A DNA stretch of 64,000 nt, taken from NCBI GenBank assembly GCA_009774765.1, contig VSOK01000008.1, positions 10,387 to 74,386 of the forward strand, written 5' to 3'. Source of the stretch: Bacteroidales bacterium. Its GTDB lineage: Bacteria; Bacteroidota; Bacteroidia; Bacteroidales; UBA932. Under the pieces are notes generated by a model, which was not told the DNA's origin, did no database searches, and saw only the letters and a program-made list of their open reading frames with translations. Positions 26,527 through 35,324 of the stretch are shown here, one piece after another. Each line of letters begins with the position of its first letter. The first letter of the stretch is position 1. Made by a program: the position numbers and the translations under genes.

Positions 26527-28152
26527 TCAGTCTGCTGGAAAAGGAAAGGCCGGAGAAACTTCACGGATACCGGACATCAACGTCTTCAATTCCTCAAGCT
26601 TTTCAGGGTTTACAGCACTTTTGTCCACCGGCTCGATACCCTCTGAAATATCATAAAGCTCAAGATGGTCCATATAATCAGCTTCCCTGAAATTATCACG
26701 TACCACTTTCCAGTCACCGGAACGCAGGGCTACACTCCACGGCCCCTTTCCTCCGTCATAGTGAAACTCCCAGTAAAGATAACTATGCTGTTTCTGGCTG
26801 CCTTTTCCGGTCAATGCCGGCAAATACGAGATACCATCCTTGTGCTTTTCAGTTATATCCACATCAATGATATCCGCCATTGTGGCATAGAAGTCATAAA
26901 AAGAGGATATATGGTCCGTCACTGAACCAGGCTCAACCTTATCCGGCCACTGCACTATGAACGGGACACGTATTCCGCCATCATACAATGACCTCTTGTC
27001 TCCACGCATAGGACCGCGGCTTCCGAATATATCAGGATTGTGACCGCCTTCAGAATGAGCCCCGTTGTCAGAAGCAAATACAACAATCGTATTGTCATAG
27101 ATACCAAGTTCTTTCAAAACGGCAATAATCTCCCCGACCTGTTCATCAAGAATCTCCACCATAGCAATATATGCCGCCGTAGGGTATTCCTGCCACGCAT
27201 ATCCTCCCTGAAGGGCCCCGTCTTTGCTTCCGCCCGGAGTGCCCTGGTTCCAACCGTTTTTCCGGCACTTCTCTATAGCTTTCTGAAGTCTGCTGTTGGG
27301 CACCTGGAGTTCAGCATGCGGCAGAGGGGTCGTGTACCACAGGAAGAACGGCCTGTCTGCATTTCCCCTTATGAAATCCAACGCTTTGTCGTGTATTACA
27401 TAAGGCACATACGTTCCTTTGCCGTCATCCGTGCCGGAAAGCACGCCTGTAAGATCTTTTGACTCATCAAAATAATCCTCAATCCTGATGGCATTCTCCG
27501 GAAATTCCACTCTTGCAGACTCTGTCCCGACGCTGCTCCACAAGTGGCTCGGATAATAATAATGAGCCTGCCTCTGGCAGTTGTATCCGTAGAACTCATC
27601 CACACCCTGATATTCCGGAGAACCGGAAGATCCAGGATATCCGAGCCCCCATTTGCCATAGACACCTGTCCTGTATCCATTGTCCTTGAGGAACTTCAGT
27701 ATCTGGTCTGTATCGGCCGGGATAGGCTGCTGGCCCTCTCCCCTGCCATCGCTTTCAAAAGGTGACCCATAGTCATCACGGCCGAAATATTCCAGATTTC
27801 CTCTTACAGGAGTGTGCCCTGTATGCAGGCCTGTGAGAAGCGATGCACGGGCCGGAGCACTCACGGAGCATCCGGAATAATGTCTGGTAAACACTATTCC
27901 GTTCTGAGCAAGCGCGTCGATATTAGGTGTGTCTATCATCCCTTTGCTGTAACGCAGGAAATCCGGAGTGTACCTCCAGCTCAGGTCAAAATATCCGAGG
28001 TCGTCAGCAAGGATAAACACGACATTCGGCCTGTCCTCCGAAACCGTCATGCCGGAAGTTCCGCTGCAGCCGGTACAGCCGGATGACATAAGAGCACCCA
28101 AGCCGGCAAGCAGAGGAGAAAGGGATAATCCCCGTAAATAATATCTGGTCAT
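26527..28152 (-). CDS. Serine-type sulfatase lipoprotein
   Basis: The 541-residue protein has an N-terminal signal ending at a lipobox-like LMSSGC (Cys26). The S1-family sulfatase core then starts with RPNVVFILADDLGYFDLS. The modification motif is SAPARASLLTG: Ser98-x-Pro-x-Arg, so formylglycine would be made from serine by an anaerobic sulfatase-maturating enzyme, not from cysteine. The metal site (NGAHSEGGHNPDIFGSRGPM) and C-terminal region are present. It should desulfate a glycan or small sulfate ester at the cell surface or periplasm; the substrate is unknown. It stands apart from any SusC/SusD locus, with lptB and dnaX upstream. Confidence 0.92.
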   Translation of the reverse strand: MTRYYLRGLSLSPLLAGLGALMSSGCTGCSGTSGMTVSEDRPNVVFILADDLGYFDLSWRYTPDFLRYSKGMIDTPNIDALAQNGIVFTRHYSGCSVSAPARASLLTGLHTGHTPVRGNLEYFGRDDYGSPFESDGRGEGQQPIPADTDQILKFLKDNGYRTGVYGKWGLGYPGSSGSPEYQGVDEFYGYNCQRQAHYYYPSHLWSSVGTESARVEFPENAIRIEDYFDESKDLTGVLSGTDDGKGTYVPYVIHDKALDFIRGNADRPFFLWYTTPLPHAELQVPNSRLQKAIEKCRKNGWNQGTPGGSKDGALQGGYAWQEYPTAAYIAMVEILDEQVGEIIAVLKELGIYDNTIVVFASDNGAHSEGGHNPDIFGSRGPMRGDKRSLYDGGIRVPFIVQWPDKVEPGSVTDHISSFYDFYATMADIIDVDITEKHKDGISYLPALTGKGSQKQHSYLYWEFHYDGGKGPWSVALRSGDWKVVRDNFREADYMDHLELYDISEGIEPVDKSAVNPEKLEELKTLMSGIREVSPAFPFPAD

Positions 28153-28179
28153 ACTTTTGATACTTTTGTTTAACCAAGG

Positions 28180-28941
28180 CTATTCTTTGCCGCTGTCTGC
28201 ACGGTCAAAAGCAGCGGACCGTTTGAGGACGAAGTTGGAGCCGAGATATTTGGTGCGCACCTCATCATCTGCGGCAAGAGCCTCAGGAGTACCGCTCTGC
28301 AGGATATTTCCTTCATAAAGAAGATAGGCACGGTCAATGATGGCCAGAGTCTCGCCCACATTGTGGTCAGTGATGATCACACCTATATTCTTGTATTTCA
28401 GCTTGGCTATGATATACTGGATATCCTCCACTGCAATAGGATCGACACCGGCGAAAGGCTCATCAAGAAGAATGAACTTAGGGTCAATGGCAAGGGCACG
28501 GGCAATCTCGCACCGGCGGCGTTCTCCTCCGGAAAGCTGGATTCCAAGGCTTTTGCGTACCTTATGGAGATTGAACTCATCAATCAGGGATTCCAGACGC
28601 TCCTTGCGTTCTGCCTTGGTGTAGTCCGACATCTCCATAACCGACATTATATTGTCTTCCACTGAAAGCCTTCTGAAAACAGAGGCTTCCTGCGCAAGAT
28701 AACCGACTCCCTTCTGGGCCCTTTTATACATCGGAAGAGATGTAATATCCTCATCATCAAGAAAAATCTTGCCTGCATTCGGAACAATCAGACCTGTGAT
28801 CATATAGAAGCTTGTAGTCTTTCCGGCACCGTTCGGACCGAGAAATCCGACAATTTCCCCCTGCTCCACTTCCATAGAGACTCCTTTTACGACCGTTCTC
28901 GGTCCATATTTCTTGACAAGATTTTCACAACGTAGTTTCAT
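28180..28941 (-). CDS. lptB: LPS export ABC transporter ATP-binding protein LptB
   Basis: The 253-residue ATPase has Walker A GPNGAGKTT, Q-loop YLAQEASVFRRLSVEDNIM, signature LSGGERRRCEIARALA, Walker B FILLDEPFAGVDPIAV and the H-loop VIITDHNV. The phrases ASVFRRLSVEDN and FAGVDPIAV are diagnostic of LptB. It powers extraction of lipopolysaccharide from the inner membrane with LptF/LptG, which are not in the window. The last residues (about 230-253) extend a little beyond the core. It ends in TAG. Confidence 0.95.
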   Translation of the reverse strand: MKLRCENLVKKYGPRTVVKGVSMEVEQGEIVGFLGPNGAGKTTSFYMITGLIVPNAGKIFLDDEDITSLPMYKRAQKGVGYLAQEASVFRRLSVEDNIMSVMEMSDYTKAERKERLESLIDEFNLHKVRKSLGIQLSGGERRRCEIARALAIDPKFILLDEPFAGVDPIAVEDIQYIIAKLKYKNIGVIITDHNVGETLAIIDRAYLLYEGNILQSGTPEALAADDEVRTKYLGSNFVLKRSAAFDRADSGKE

Positions 28942-29031
28942 AACCCCTGTATTTATCGTTTACTGCCCATAAAATCAGGCACAGTCAAATTTTTCATCCG
29001 CTCCCGGCTTGTTTATTCCATCCCGGAACGA

Positions 29032-30807
29032 CTATTTTACATCAAGCCCCAGATCCGTGACGAGGTTCTTGACCTCTTCATTCTTCTCCATCAGATCCCT
29101 CGCCTTTTCACTCGGCATATACGCCACGGGAGCCTTATCTTCCTCCGGAGCTACAGAAACCATAAGCTTTATATGAGACGATGTCAGCTTCTGGAAATTT
29201 CCTTCAAGCTCGTGAAGACATTTTTCTTCTATCCAATCCTTCTGTGCCGTATTGAAGACACTGAAGACGACCACTTTCACCCCATTGTCATCCTGGACCT
29301 CAAGTCCTGCGGAACCGATGGTGTTGGCAAGCCTCGGCTTGCTCGCATACAAAGCCGCAAGTTCCTGCCATTTCTGCCTGATCTCAGGCTCGGAAAGTTC
29401 CACGGAGGCATTTATCGTCACCGGAGTCTCGGCGACTATCTTCTGCTCCTCGGTCAAAGATTTTATTGACAAGGCAGGCGCACCGGCTTTGGAAGCCCTT
29501 GTACGGCGCACCTTAGGCTGTTCTTCGCGTTCCGGATCGGGTGAAGCGACGGCGTTTCCCTGCAAAGCGGGTGCGTCTGAAACAGTATGGGCCGGCTCCG
29601 ATACCGATACAGCAGCTGCTTCCGGACGCTGCACAGCATCAGGCTGAGGCACATCCGCACGTTCCGCAGGCACGGCGGCAGGCTGGGAAACCTGAGCCGG
29701 CTGAGGTGCCGGAGCCGCAAGAAGCATACTGAGCCTCATAAGCGCGAATTCTATATGAAGACGCGGATTGACACTCGCCCTGTATCCCGTCTCGCAGGCG
29801 GTCGTGACGGCCAATGCGTCATAGAGGAATTTCAACGGACATCTGTCCGCCTGTTCCCTGTATCTTTTCTTCAAAGAGTCCGGCAGCTCCAGCAGAGCAT
29901 CAAGTCCGGCACTTTTGCTGACTATAAGATCCCTGAAATGCGAACTCAATGCAGAGATGAAATGCAGGGCATTGAACCCTTTGGTCAGAATCTCGTCAAA
30001 CTTCAGAAAGGCTGAAGAATAGTCTCCGCCAAGAAACGCATCCACCAGCGAGAAAGAATATTCATAATCAAGGACATTCAGGTTCTTGAGCACGTCATGA
30101 TATCTGACGTCAGTTCCGCAGAAAGCCACAGTCTGGTCAAATATCGTAAGCGCGTCACGCATCGCCCCGTCCGCCTTGGTCGCAATCACGTGCAGAGACT
30201 CATCATCTATATTTATGCCCTCCTTCCCTGCTATTCCGCGGAGATTGCGCACGATATTGTCCACCGTGATACGGTTGAAATCGTATGTCTGGCATCTTGA
30301 CAGGATGGTAGGAAGTATCTTATGCTTCTCCGTCGTGGCAAGAATGAATATCGCGTGCGCAGGAGGCTCCTCCAATGTCTTAAGGAAAGCATTGAATGCG
30401 GACTGCGAAAGCATGTGCACCTCATCGATGATGTACACGCTGTATTTTCCGACCTGAGGAGGTATCCTTACCTGGTCCATAAGAGCCTTGATGTCATCTA
30501 CACCATTGTTGGAAGCGGCATCAAGTTCGTGAATGCAATATGAACGTCCTTCGGCAAAAGACAGACATGATTCACACTGCCCGCAAGGTTCCATCTCAGA
30601 TGTGGGATTGGAACAGTTTATAGTCTTGGCAAAAATTCTTGCCGTGCTTGTCTTGCCGACTCCTCTCGGTCCGCAAAACAGATAGGCGTGGGCCAGCTGG
30701 CCTCTGACTATGGAATTCTTAAGCGTCTGGGCTATGTTGTCCTGTCCGACCAGAGTCTCGAATGTATCCGGCCTGTATTTCCTCGCTGATACTATATATT
30801 GTGTCAT
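29032..30807 (-). CDS. dnaX: DNA polymerase III subunits gamma/tau
   Basis: I use the ATG at 30805-30807 (591 residues); a TTG three codons earlier is possible. The clamp-loader AAA+ part (about 1-360) has ARKYRPDTFETLVGQDNIAQ, Walker A GPRGVGKTSTARIFAK, a four-Cys zinc module (CSNPTS…CGQCESC) and DEVHMLSQSAFNAFLKTLEE. A Pro/Ala/Gln-rich linker follows (about 370-450), then a tau-like C-terminal domain (about 470-591). This is the DnaX clamp-loader motor that links polymerases at the fork. I see no obvious poly-A slippery site for gamma production. Confidence 0.95.
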   Translation of the reverse strand: MTQYIVSARKYRPDTFETLVGQDNIAQTLKNSIVRGQLAHAYLFCGPRGVGKTSTARIFAKTINCSNPTSEMEPCGQCESCLSFAEGRSYCIHELDAASNNGVDDIKALMDQVRIPPQVGKYSVYIIDEVHMLSQSAFNAFLKTLEEPPAHAIFILATTEKHKILPTILSRCQTYDFNRITVDNIVRNLRGIAGKEGINIDDESLHVIATKADGAMRDALTIFDQTVAFCGTDVRYHDVLKNLNVLDYEYSFSLVDAFLGGDYSSAFLKFDEILTKGFNALHFISALSSHFRDLIVSKSAGLDALLELPDSLKKRYREQADRCPLKFLYDALAVTTACETGYRASVNPRLHIEFALMRLSMLLAAPAPQPAQVSQPAAVPAERADVPQPDAVQRPEAAAVSVSEPAHTVSDAPALQGNAVASPDPEREEQPKVRRTRASKAGAPALSIKSLTEEQKIVAETPVTINASVELSEPEIRQKWQELAALYASKPRLANTIGSAGLEVQDDNGVKVVVFSVFNTAQKDWIEEKCLHELEGNFQKLTSSHIKLMVSVAPEEDKAPVAYMPSEKARDLMEKNEEVKNLVTDLGLDVK

Positions 30808-30843
30808 AACTGACAAAATTAAGAAATTTCAGCATAATCTTTG

Positions 30844-30851
30844 TAACTTTG
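30844..30851 (+). promoter_or_regulatory. Candidate -7 box for the exported protein / M16 / methyltransferase run
   Basis: TAACTTTG matches TAnnTTTG and lies 26 bases before the ATG at 30878 in the gap divergent from dnaX. The -33 region is weak. Confidence 0.4.
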
Positions 30852-30877
30852 CGCGGAAATTTGAAGATACGGAGAAA

Positions 30878-31720
30878 ATGAAAAGACTTTTATTTATGCT
30901 TGTCGCTGCCGTCATTCCTGTAGCGATGTCAGCTCAGGCACAGATAACGACAAAAAAGATGAAACTGGAGGATTTTCCTGAGAAAATCACCAAAATAGTG
31001 CTTTCCGGAAACGCGTTCCTTGACGGGGAACTCAAAGCCGGCATCAAAAACCACTGGACAATATCACCTTACGAGTTCTGTACTCTCGACGAGTTCGACC
31101 GGCTCAAAGGCAGCGAAGACTATTATTTCCTGCTGACTGTGCTCGGACAGTTCAGGAAAGAAATAGAACCCGGCATCGAAATGCTGTCATTGGTCAAAGG
31201 AGGAAAAGGCTCGGACAAGAATCTTGACAAGATGCTTGAAGTAGTTACGATTCCGCTGCGTTCCGCTGACTATCCTTCCGGAAGGGAGCTCATATTCCTT
31301 CCGGCCATAATAGACATTATCCAGAGCCACGTCCTTGCATCTATGGAAAAAGACATAAAAGGATACAGCAGCCTTGGACAATACTGCATCAACATAGCCG
31401 GCGCAGACGGGATGAGCATAATAATCTCCGAGGACGACCTTGCAGAACAGGTCAGCGAATCATTCATAGAATCAATAAACAATGAAAACTTCAAGGTAGT
31501 CTGTGAGGAGGAAGCCGACGAAATGATGGAAGCCGGAGCAGCCAACACGCTCGTCAGCTACACCGTAGCTCCATACGATGCCCAGAACGGCTCCTATTGC
31601 TACAAAATGCTTATCGACGCACGCACGCACAAGCTATATTATTTCAGGAAACACAAAATCAGCAGAAACGCAGGCTCAGGATTCCTTCCTGAGGACATCA
31701 TACGTATCGCGGGGAAATAA
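30878..31720 (+). CDS. Exported protein of unknown function
   Basis: I use the ATG at 30878, giving 280 residues, because it starts a signal peptide (MKRLLFMLVAAVIPVAMSAQ, cut likely after AQA). The frame is open far upstream into dnaX but without a plausible start. The mature protein is mixed alpha/beta with TTKKMKLEDFPEKITKIVLS, an SPYEFCTLDEF strand, and a C-terminal part rich in acidic residues. No catalytic motif or repeat is visible. It is 2 bases ahead of an M16 peptidase gene and then a methyltransferase, so the three form an operon. I do not recognise the family. Confidence 0.7.
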   Translation: MKRLLFMLVAAVIPVAMSAQAQITTKKMKLEDFPEKITKIVLSGNAFLDGELKAGIKNHWTISPYEFCTLDEFDRLKGSEDYYFLLTVLGQFRKEIEPGIEMLSLVKGGKGSDKNLDKMLEVVTIPLRSADYPSGRELIFLPAIIDIIQSHVLASMEKDIKGYSSLGQYCINIAGADGMSIIISEDDLAEQVSESFIESINNENFKVVCEEEADEMMEAGAANTLVSYTVAPYDAQNGSYCYKMLIDARTHKLYYFRKHKISRNAGSGFLPEDIIRIAGK

Positions 31721-31722
31721 TC

Positions 31723-32958
31723 ATGATCAAAGGGACAACAGGCTGTGGACTGCAATATGCAGTCAGACGCAGTGGGAATGCCGTGGGTTATTGTGCGCTG
31801 AGCATCAGATGCGGCACAAGGGATGAAGAAGGATTCCACAGCGGAATAGCCCATTTTACCGAACATACTATTTTCAAAGGTACGGAGCATAAAAGCGCGA
31901 CCGTAATCAACAGCTATCTTGACAGGCTCGGAGGAGAACTGAATGCCTATACGACAAAAGAGGAAATAGTCCTGCACGCGACTGTGCTCAAAGAAGATCT
32001 TCCGAAAGCAGCCAAGCTTCTGTTCGAACTTGTGACCAGCCCGACATTTCCGGAAAATGAAATCGAGACGGAACGTGGTGTCGTAATAGATGAAATCAAC
32101 TCATACAAAGATCTGCCATCAGAAGAGATCTATGACAGGTTTGAAGAAATGCTGTTCGAGGGGCACCCGTTGTCAAAGCCCATTCTCGGCACGGCAGCTT
32201 CCGTAAGGAAAATCACCAGGGATGAACTCCTCAGATTTGTAAAGGAAAAATTCATCCCTTCAAATATGGCATTCACAGTAGTCGCCGACATAGAAGAGAC
32301 AAAACTTGAAAAAGCCATAAACAGGCTGGCCGATACATTTCTCGGAAACAGCGAGACAACAGTACACGGCCCGGAAAACAATGCGGTACACCATACAGGC
32401 AGGAACATATTCGACAAGACCGTCAACAAGAAGAACCATCAGGTAAACTGCGTTATAGGAAACACTGCACCGTCGCTTTACCAGGAAAGGGAAAGGATAG
32501 CTACCGCCTTGCTGTGCAACATTTTGGGAGGTCCGGCATCAAACTCGGTATTCAACGCCATTCTCAGGGAAAAGAACGGATGGGTCTACGGGGTGGAATG
32601 CTCATACACCCAATACTCCGACACCGGAATAGTAGCGATATGCCTTGGCTGCGACAAAGACAACATTGAAAAATGTATCGCCTCGATAGACAGGGAGCTG
32701 AAAAAATTCCAGGCTGAGCCGATGTCAGAGAAAAGACTCGACGCAGCAAAAAAACAGTTTCTCGGACAGCTTGCCATCAGTTCAGACAACGGTGAGAGCC
32801 AATGTCTTTCAATGGGGAAATCACTGCTTGCCTACAATACAGTGACATCCGACAGTGAAATCAGGAACAAGATAGAGGCGGTGACAGCAGAGGAACTCCG
32901 CAGGCTTGCCTGCGAAATATTCGACAGGGACAGAACATCAAGGCTGATCTTCATATAG
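31723..32958 (+). CDS. M16 family zinc metallopeptidase
   Basis: The 411-residue protein is a pitrilysin/processing-peptidase type enzyme. The inverted zinc motif is HFTEH (His44, Glu47, His48) in GIAHFTEHTIFKGTEHKSA, with the distal Glu in ETERGVVIDEINSYKD and the usual LNAYTTKEEIVLHATVL strand. The inactive-like second half (about 210-411) includes GPASNSVFNAILREKNGWVY. It lacks a signal peptide, so it is cytoplasmic, resembling YmxG/PqqL-type single-unit M16B proteins that dimerise. It ends in TAG, 4 bases before the methyltransferase gene. Confidence 0.92.
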   Translation: MIKGTTGCGLQYAVRRSGNAVGYCALSIRCGTRDEEGFHSGIAHFTEHTIFKGTEHKSATVINSYLDRLGGELNAYTTKEEIVLHATVLKEDLPKAAKLLFELVTSPTFPENEIETERGVVIDEINSYKDLPSEEIYDRFEEMLFEGHPLSKPILGTAASVRKITRDELLRFVKEKFIPSNMAFTVVADIEETKLEKAINRLADTFLGNSETTVHGPENNAVHHTGRNIFDKTVNKKNHQVNCVIGNTAPSLYQERERIATALLCNILGGPASNSVFNAILREKNGWVYGVECSYTQYSDTGIVAICLGCDKDNIEKCIASIDRELKKFQAEPMSEKRLDAAKKQFLGQLAISSDNGESQCLSMGKSLLAYNTVTSDSEIRNKIEAVTAEELRRLACEIFDRDRTSRLIFI

Positions 32959-32962
32959 GACT

Positions 32963-33640
32963 ATGGACTTGTACAAATACATAAAAGACCATTCAACCCC
33001 TCAGACCGAAGCTCTTGACTGGATTGAAAGGCAGACCAACATCAGGACAAACCACGCAAGGATGCTCTCAGGAGCAGTTCAGGGACGGTTTCTTACTATG
33101 CTCGCAGGAATGATAAATCCCGCAAGGATTCTTGAGCTTGGCACATTTACAGGATATTCGGCCGTATGTCTGGCTGCAGGCTTGCAGAAAGGAGGGCATC
33201 TTGACACATTGGAGCTGAACGATGAACTTGAAGACCTGATCACGGAAGGATTTGAAAAGGCCGGATTCAGCGACAGGATAACTTTGCATATAGGAGACTG
33301 CAAAGAGACTTTGGCAAGACTCGGGGCACAGCTTTCAGAAGCAGGTCCGCAAATGCTTTATGACCTTGTATATATCGACGCCAACAAACGCGAGTATTGC
33401 GAATATTATGATCTTGTGTTCGATATGGTCCGTCCAGGAGGATATATCATTGCCGACAACGTGCTTTGGGACGGGAAAGTGTGCCAGGACATACTGCCCC
33501 AGGACAAACAGACACTTGGAATCTCAAGGTTCAATGATATGGTAGCCTCTGACACTCGTGTGGAATCAGTCATCCTCCCGATAAGGGACGGTATCAACCT
33601 GATCAGGAAACTTCAGGGATTCCAGAACCCCGTCATTTAA
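32963..33640 (+). CDS. SAM-dependent O-methyltransferase (COG4122 type)
   Basis: The 225-residue protein is related to caffeoyl-CoA/catechol O-methyltransferases. LELGTFTGYSAVCLAAGL is the SAM-binding loop, DTLELNDELEDLI the second strand, and YDLVYIDANKREYCEYYD and GGYIIADNVLWDGKV hold the metal ligands (Asp, Asp, Asn). Members methylate catechol-like or hydroxylated small molecules with a divalent metal. The substrate here is unknown. Its stop overlaps the stop of the convergent LuxR-type gene by 3-4 bases. Confidence 0.88.
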   Translation: MDLYKYIKDHSTPQTEALDWIERQTNIRTNHARMLSGAVQGRFLTMLAGMINPARILELGTFTGYSAVCLAAGLQKGGHLDTLELNDELEDLITEGFEKAGFSDRITLHIGDCKETLARLGAQLSEAGPQMLYDLVYIDANKREYCEYYDLVFDMVRPGGYIIADNVLWDGKVCQDILPQDKQTLGISRFNDMVASDTRVESVILPIRDGINLIRKLQGFQNPVI

Positions 33641-34398
33641 GAATCCCCCCCCATACGGGCCGCCACCCGGACAGCCTCCATAGAATTGCTGACACCCAGC
33701 TTTTCAAGGATTCTCTGACGGTAGGTATTGACAGTATGGACGCTTATTTTCATATTGTCAGATATTTCCTTGCTGAGATATCCGTCTCTTACAAGCCGGA
33801 GCACTTCCATTTCCCTCGGAGTAAGGTTCACTGCCGGTTCCTCATATTCAGGATATACGGGAAGAGGAAGAATCTCTCCTGTCCGGAGGTTCCATATCCT
33901 TGAGTCGACGTGGTCAAACTTGGCCTGGTTGGGTGAGATGTTCAATACCGAAAGAGCCAGCCATATATTTCCACGGCTGTCCAGCTCCAGCGGCTGCATC
34001 TGTTCGACAACCCTTACCCACTGTCCGGAAAGATTGATACGGTATTCCGTCAGAAGTTTTCCGTTGGAAAGTATATCCTTGTTTTCCATACAGCAGCGCA
34101 GACCTGTCACACCGTTGCGCATCACATAAGGAAAGTCATCAGGATGAATCTGCAAGTCAAAATAATCCACATCTTCATCCTTTATACGGCTGAGGTCATA
34201 TTTGAACAGACGGCCGAAGTTCCTTGACACAAACGGATGGTTCCGCCTGTACATGTCAAATACGGATATCCCGCTGTTTGACATTTCAGCCATCGCAGAA
34301 AGAATATCCACGTGCCTTTCAAGGATTGAATAGTCAAGTTCGTCCGGATCAAACTTCTGCAAGTCAAGAAGTCTCATATATTCAGCATTGAAATCCAT
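33637..34398 (-). CDS. LuxR-type transcriptional regulator with N-terminal sensory domain
   Basis: The 253-residue protein ends in a GerE/LuxR helix-turn-helix (about 190-250): LTPREMEVLRLVRDGYLSKE, SVHTVNTYRQRILEKL and NSMEAVRVAARMG. Residues about 40-160 look PAS-like (SGISVFDMYRRNHPFVSRNF, YFDLQIHPDDFPYVMRN, with later strands). There is no receiver domain, so it is not a classic response regulator. It lies divergent from the two SDR genes and convergent with the O-methyltransferase, and could regulate either (inference). A run of eight C (33645-33652) lies within its last codons. Confidence 0.85.
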   Translation of the reverse strand: MDFNAEYMRLLDLQKFDPDELDYSILERHVDILSAMAEMSNSGISVFDMYRRNHPFVSRNFGRLFKYDLSRIKDEDVDYFDLQIHPDDFPYVMRNGVTGLRCCMENKDILSNGKLLTEYRINLSGQWVRVVEQMQPLELDSRGNIWLALSVLNISPNQAKFDHVDSRIWNLRTGEILPLPVYPEYEEPAVNLTPREMEVLRLVRDGYLSKEISDNMKISVHTVNTYRQRILEKLGVSNSMEAVRVAARMGGDS

Positions 34399-34521
34399 AT
34401 CAGATGTATGATTTTTCAGTATTGACGGATAAAGCCGTTTTTAGTTTTTTTGCACCTGCAAATATACATGAATTTTGCCGCAGCCGAGGTTTCGGCACAT
34501 ATATTATACTATACTGATTTT

Positions 34522-35322
34522 ATGACTGACAGACACGACAACAGATATGCACTGGTCACCGGAGCCGGTTCCGGACTCGGACGATGCTATGCCCTGTACC
34601 TTGCTGAACTCGGCATAGACACCGTTCTTGTAGACCTTCCGGGAAGTGAACTTGACCGGACAATACAGCAGGCAAGGCTGGCTGGAACAGAATGTACAGG
34701 ATTTTATGCGGATTTGACTGATGACGCCCAGCTGTCCGGACTTTGCGAGACCGTAAACAGGAATTATCCGATATACATACTGATAAACAATGCCGGCGTA
34801 GGAGGCACTCAGCGTTTCACCACCTGCGGACCTGACTATATAGACAGGATCATACTGCTCAATGTCCGTGCGACCACAATGCTCACAAAGCAGCTGCTCC
34901 CCAATCTTATGAAAGCCCCGAAGGCATATATACTGAATGTCTCAAGTATGGCCGCATTCTCGCCTATCGGCTACAAGACTGTCTATCCGGCCTCAAAATC
35001 CTACATACATAATTTCACAAGAAGCCTGAATGAAGAGTTGCGCCATACCGGAGTGTCAGTAAGCGTAGTCCATCCCGGACCGATGAAAACGAATCCGGAT
35101 GTGACGATGCGTATAGAAAGACAGGGAATATGCGGAAAGCTCGGACTGCTCTCACCTGAAGAGGTGGCACGCAAAAGCATAAACGGACTTTTCAAGAAAA
35201 AAACCGTAATTTTGCCCGGATGGTCCAACAAATTGAACAGGGTTCTGATGAGGCTCGTACCGACTGATATACGTCTGCCTCTGATGTCACATTTTGTTGC
35301 ACGTGAACTTAAGACAGAATAA
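34522..35322 (+). CDS. Short-chain dehydrogenase/reductase
   Basis: I use the ATG at 34522 (MTDRHDNRYALVTGAG, 266 residues) because the Rossmann start follows at once; an ATG at 34450 would add an unlikely leader. It has the NAD(P) motif TGAGSGLG, the structural NNAGVGG and the catalytic YPASK with upstream Ser in NVSSMAA. It is a classic SDR oxidoreductase for a hydroxyl/carbonyl substrate. An Asp (VLVDLPG) after strand 2 hints at NAD preference. It lies 2 bases ahead of a second dehydrogenase. Confidence 0.88.
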   Translation: MTDRHDNRYALVTGAGSGLGRCYALYLAELGIDTVLVDLPGSELDRTIQQARLAGTECTGFYADLTDDAQLSGLCETVNRNYPIYILINNAGVGGTQRFTTCGPDYIDRIILLNVRATTMLTKQLLPNLMKAPKAYILNVSSMAAFSPIGYKTVYPASKSYIHNFTRSLNEELRHTGVSVSVVHPGPMKTNPDVTMRIERQGICGKLGLLSPEEVARKSINGLFKKKTVILPGWSNKLNRVLMRLVPTDIRLPLMSHFVARELKTE

Positions 35323-35324
35323 AT

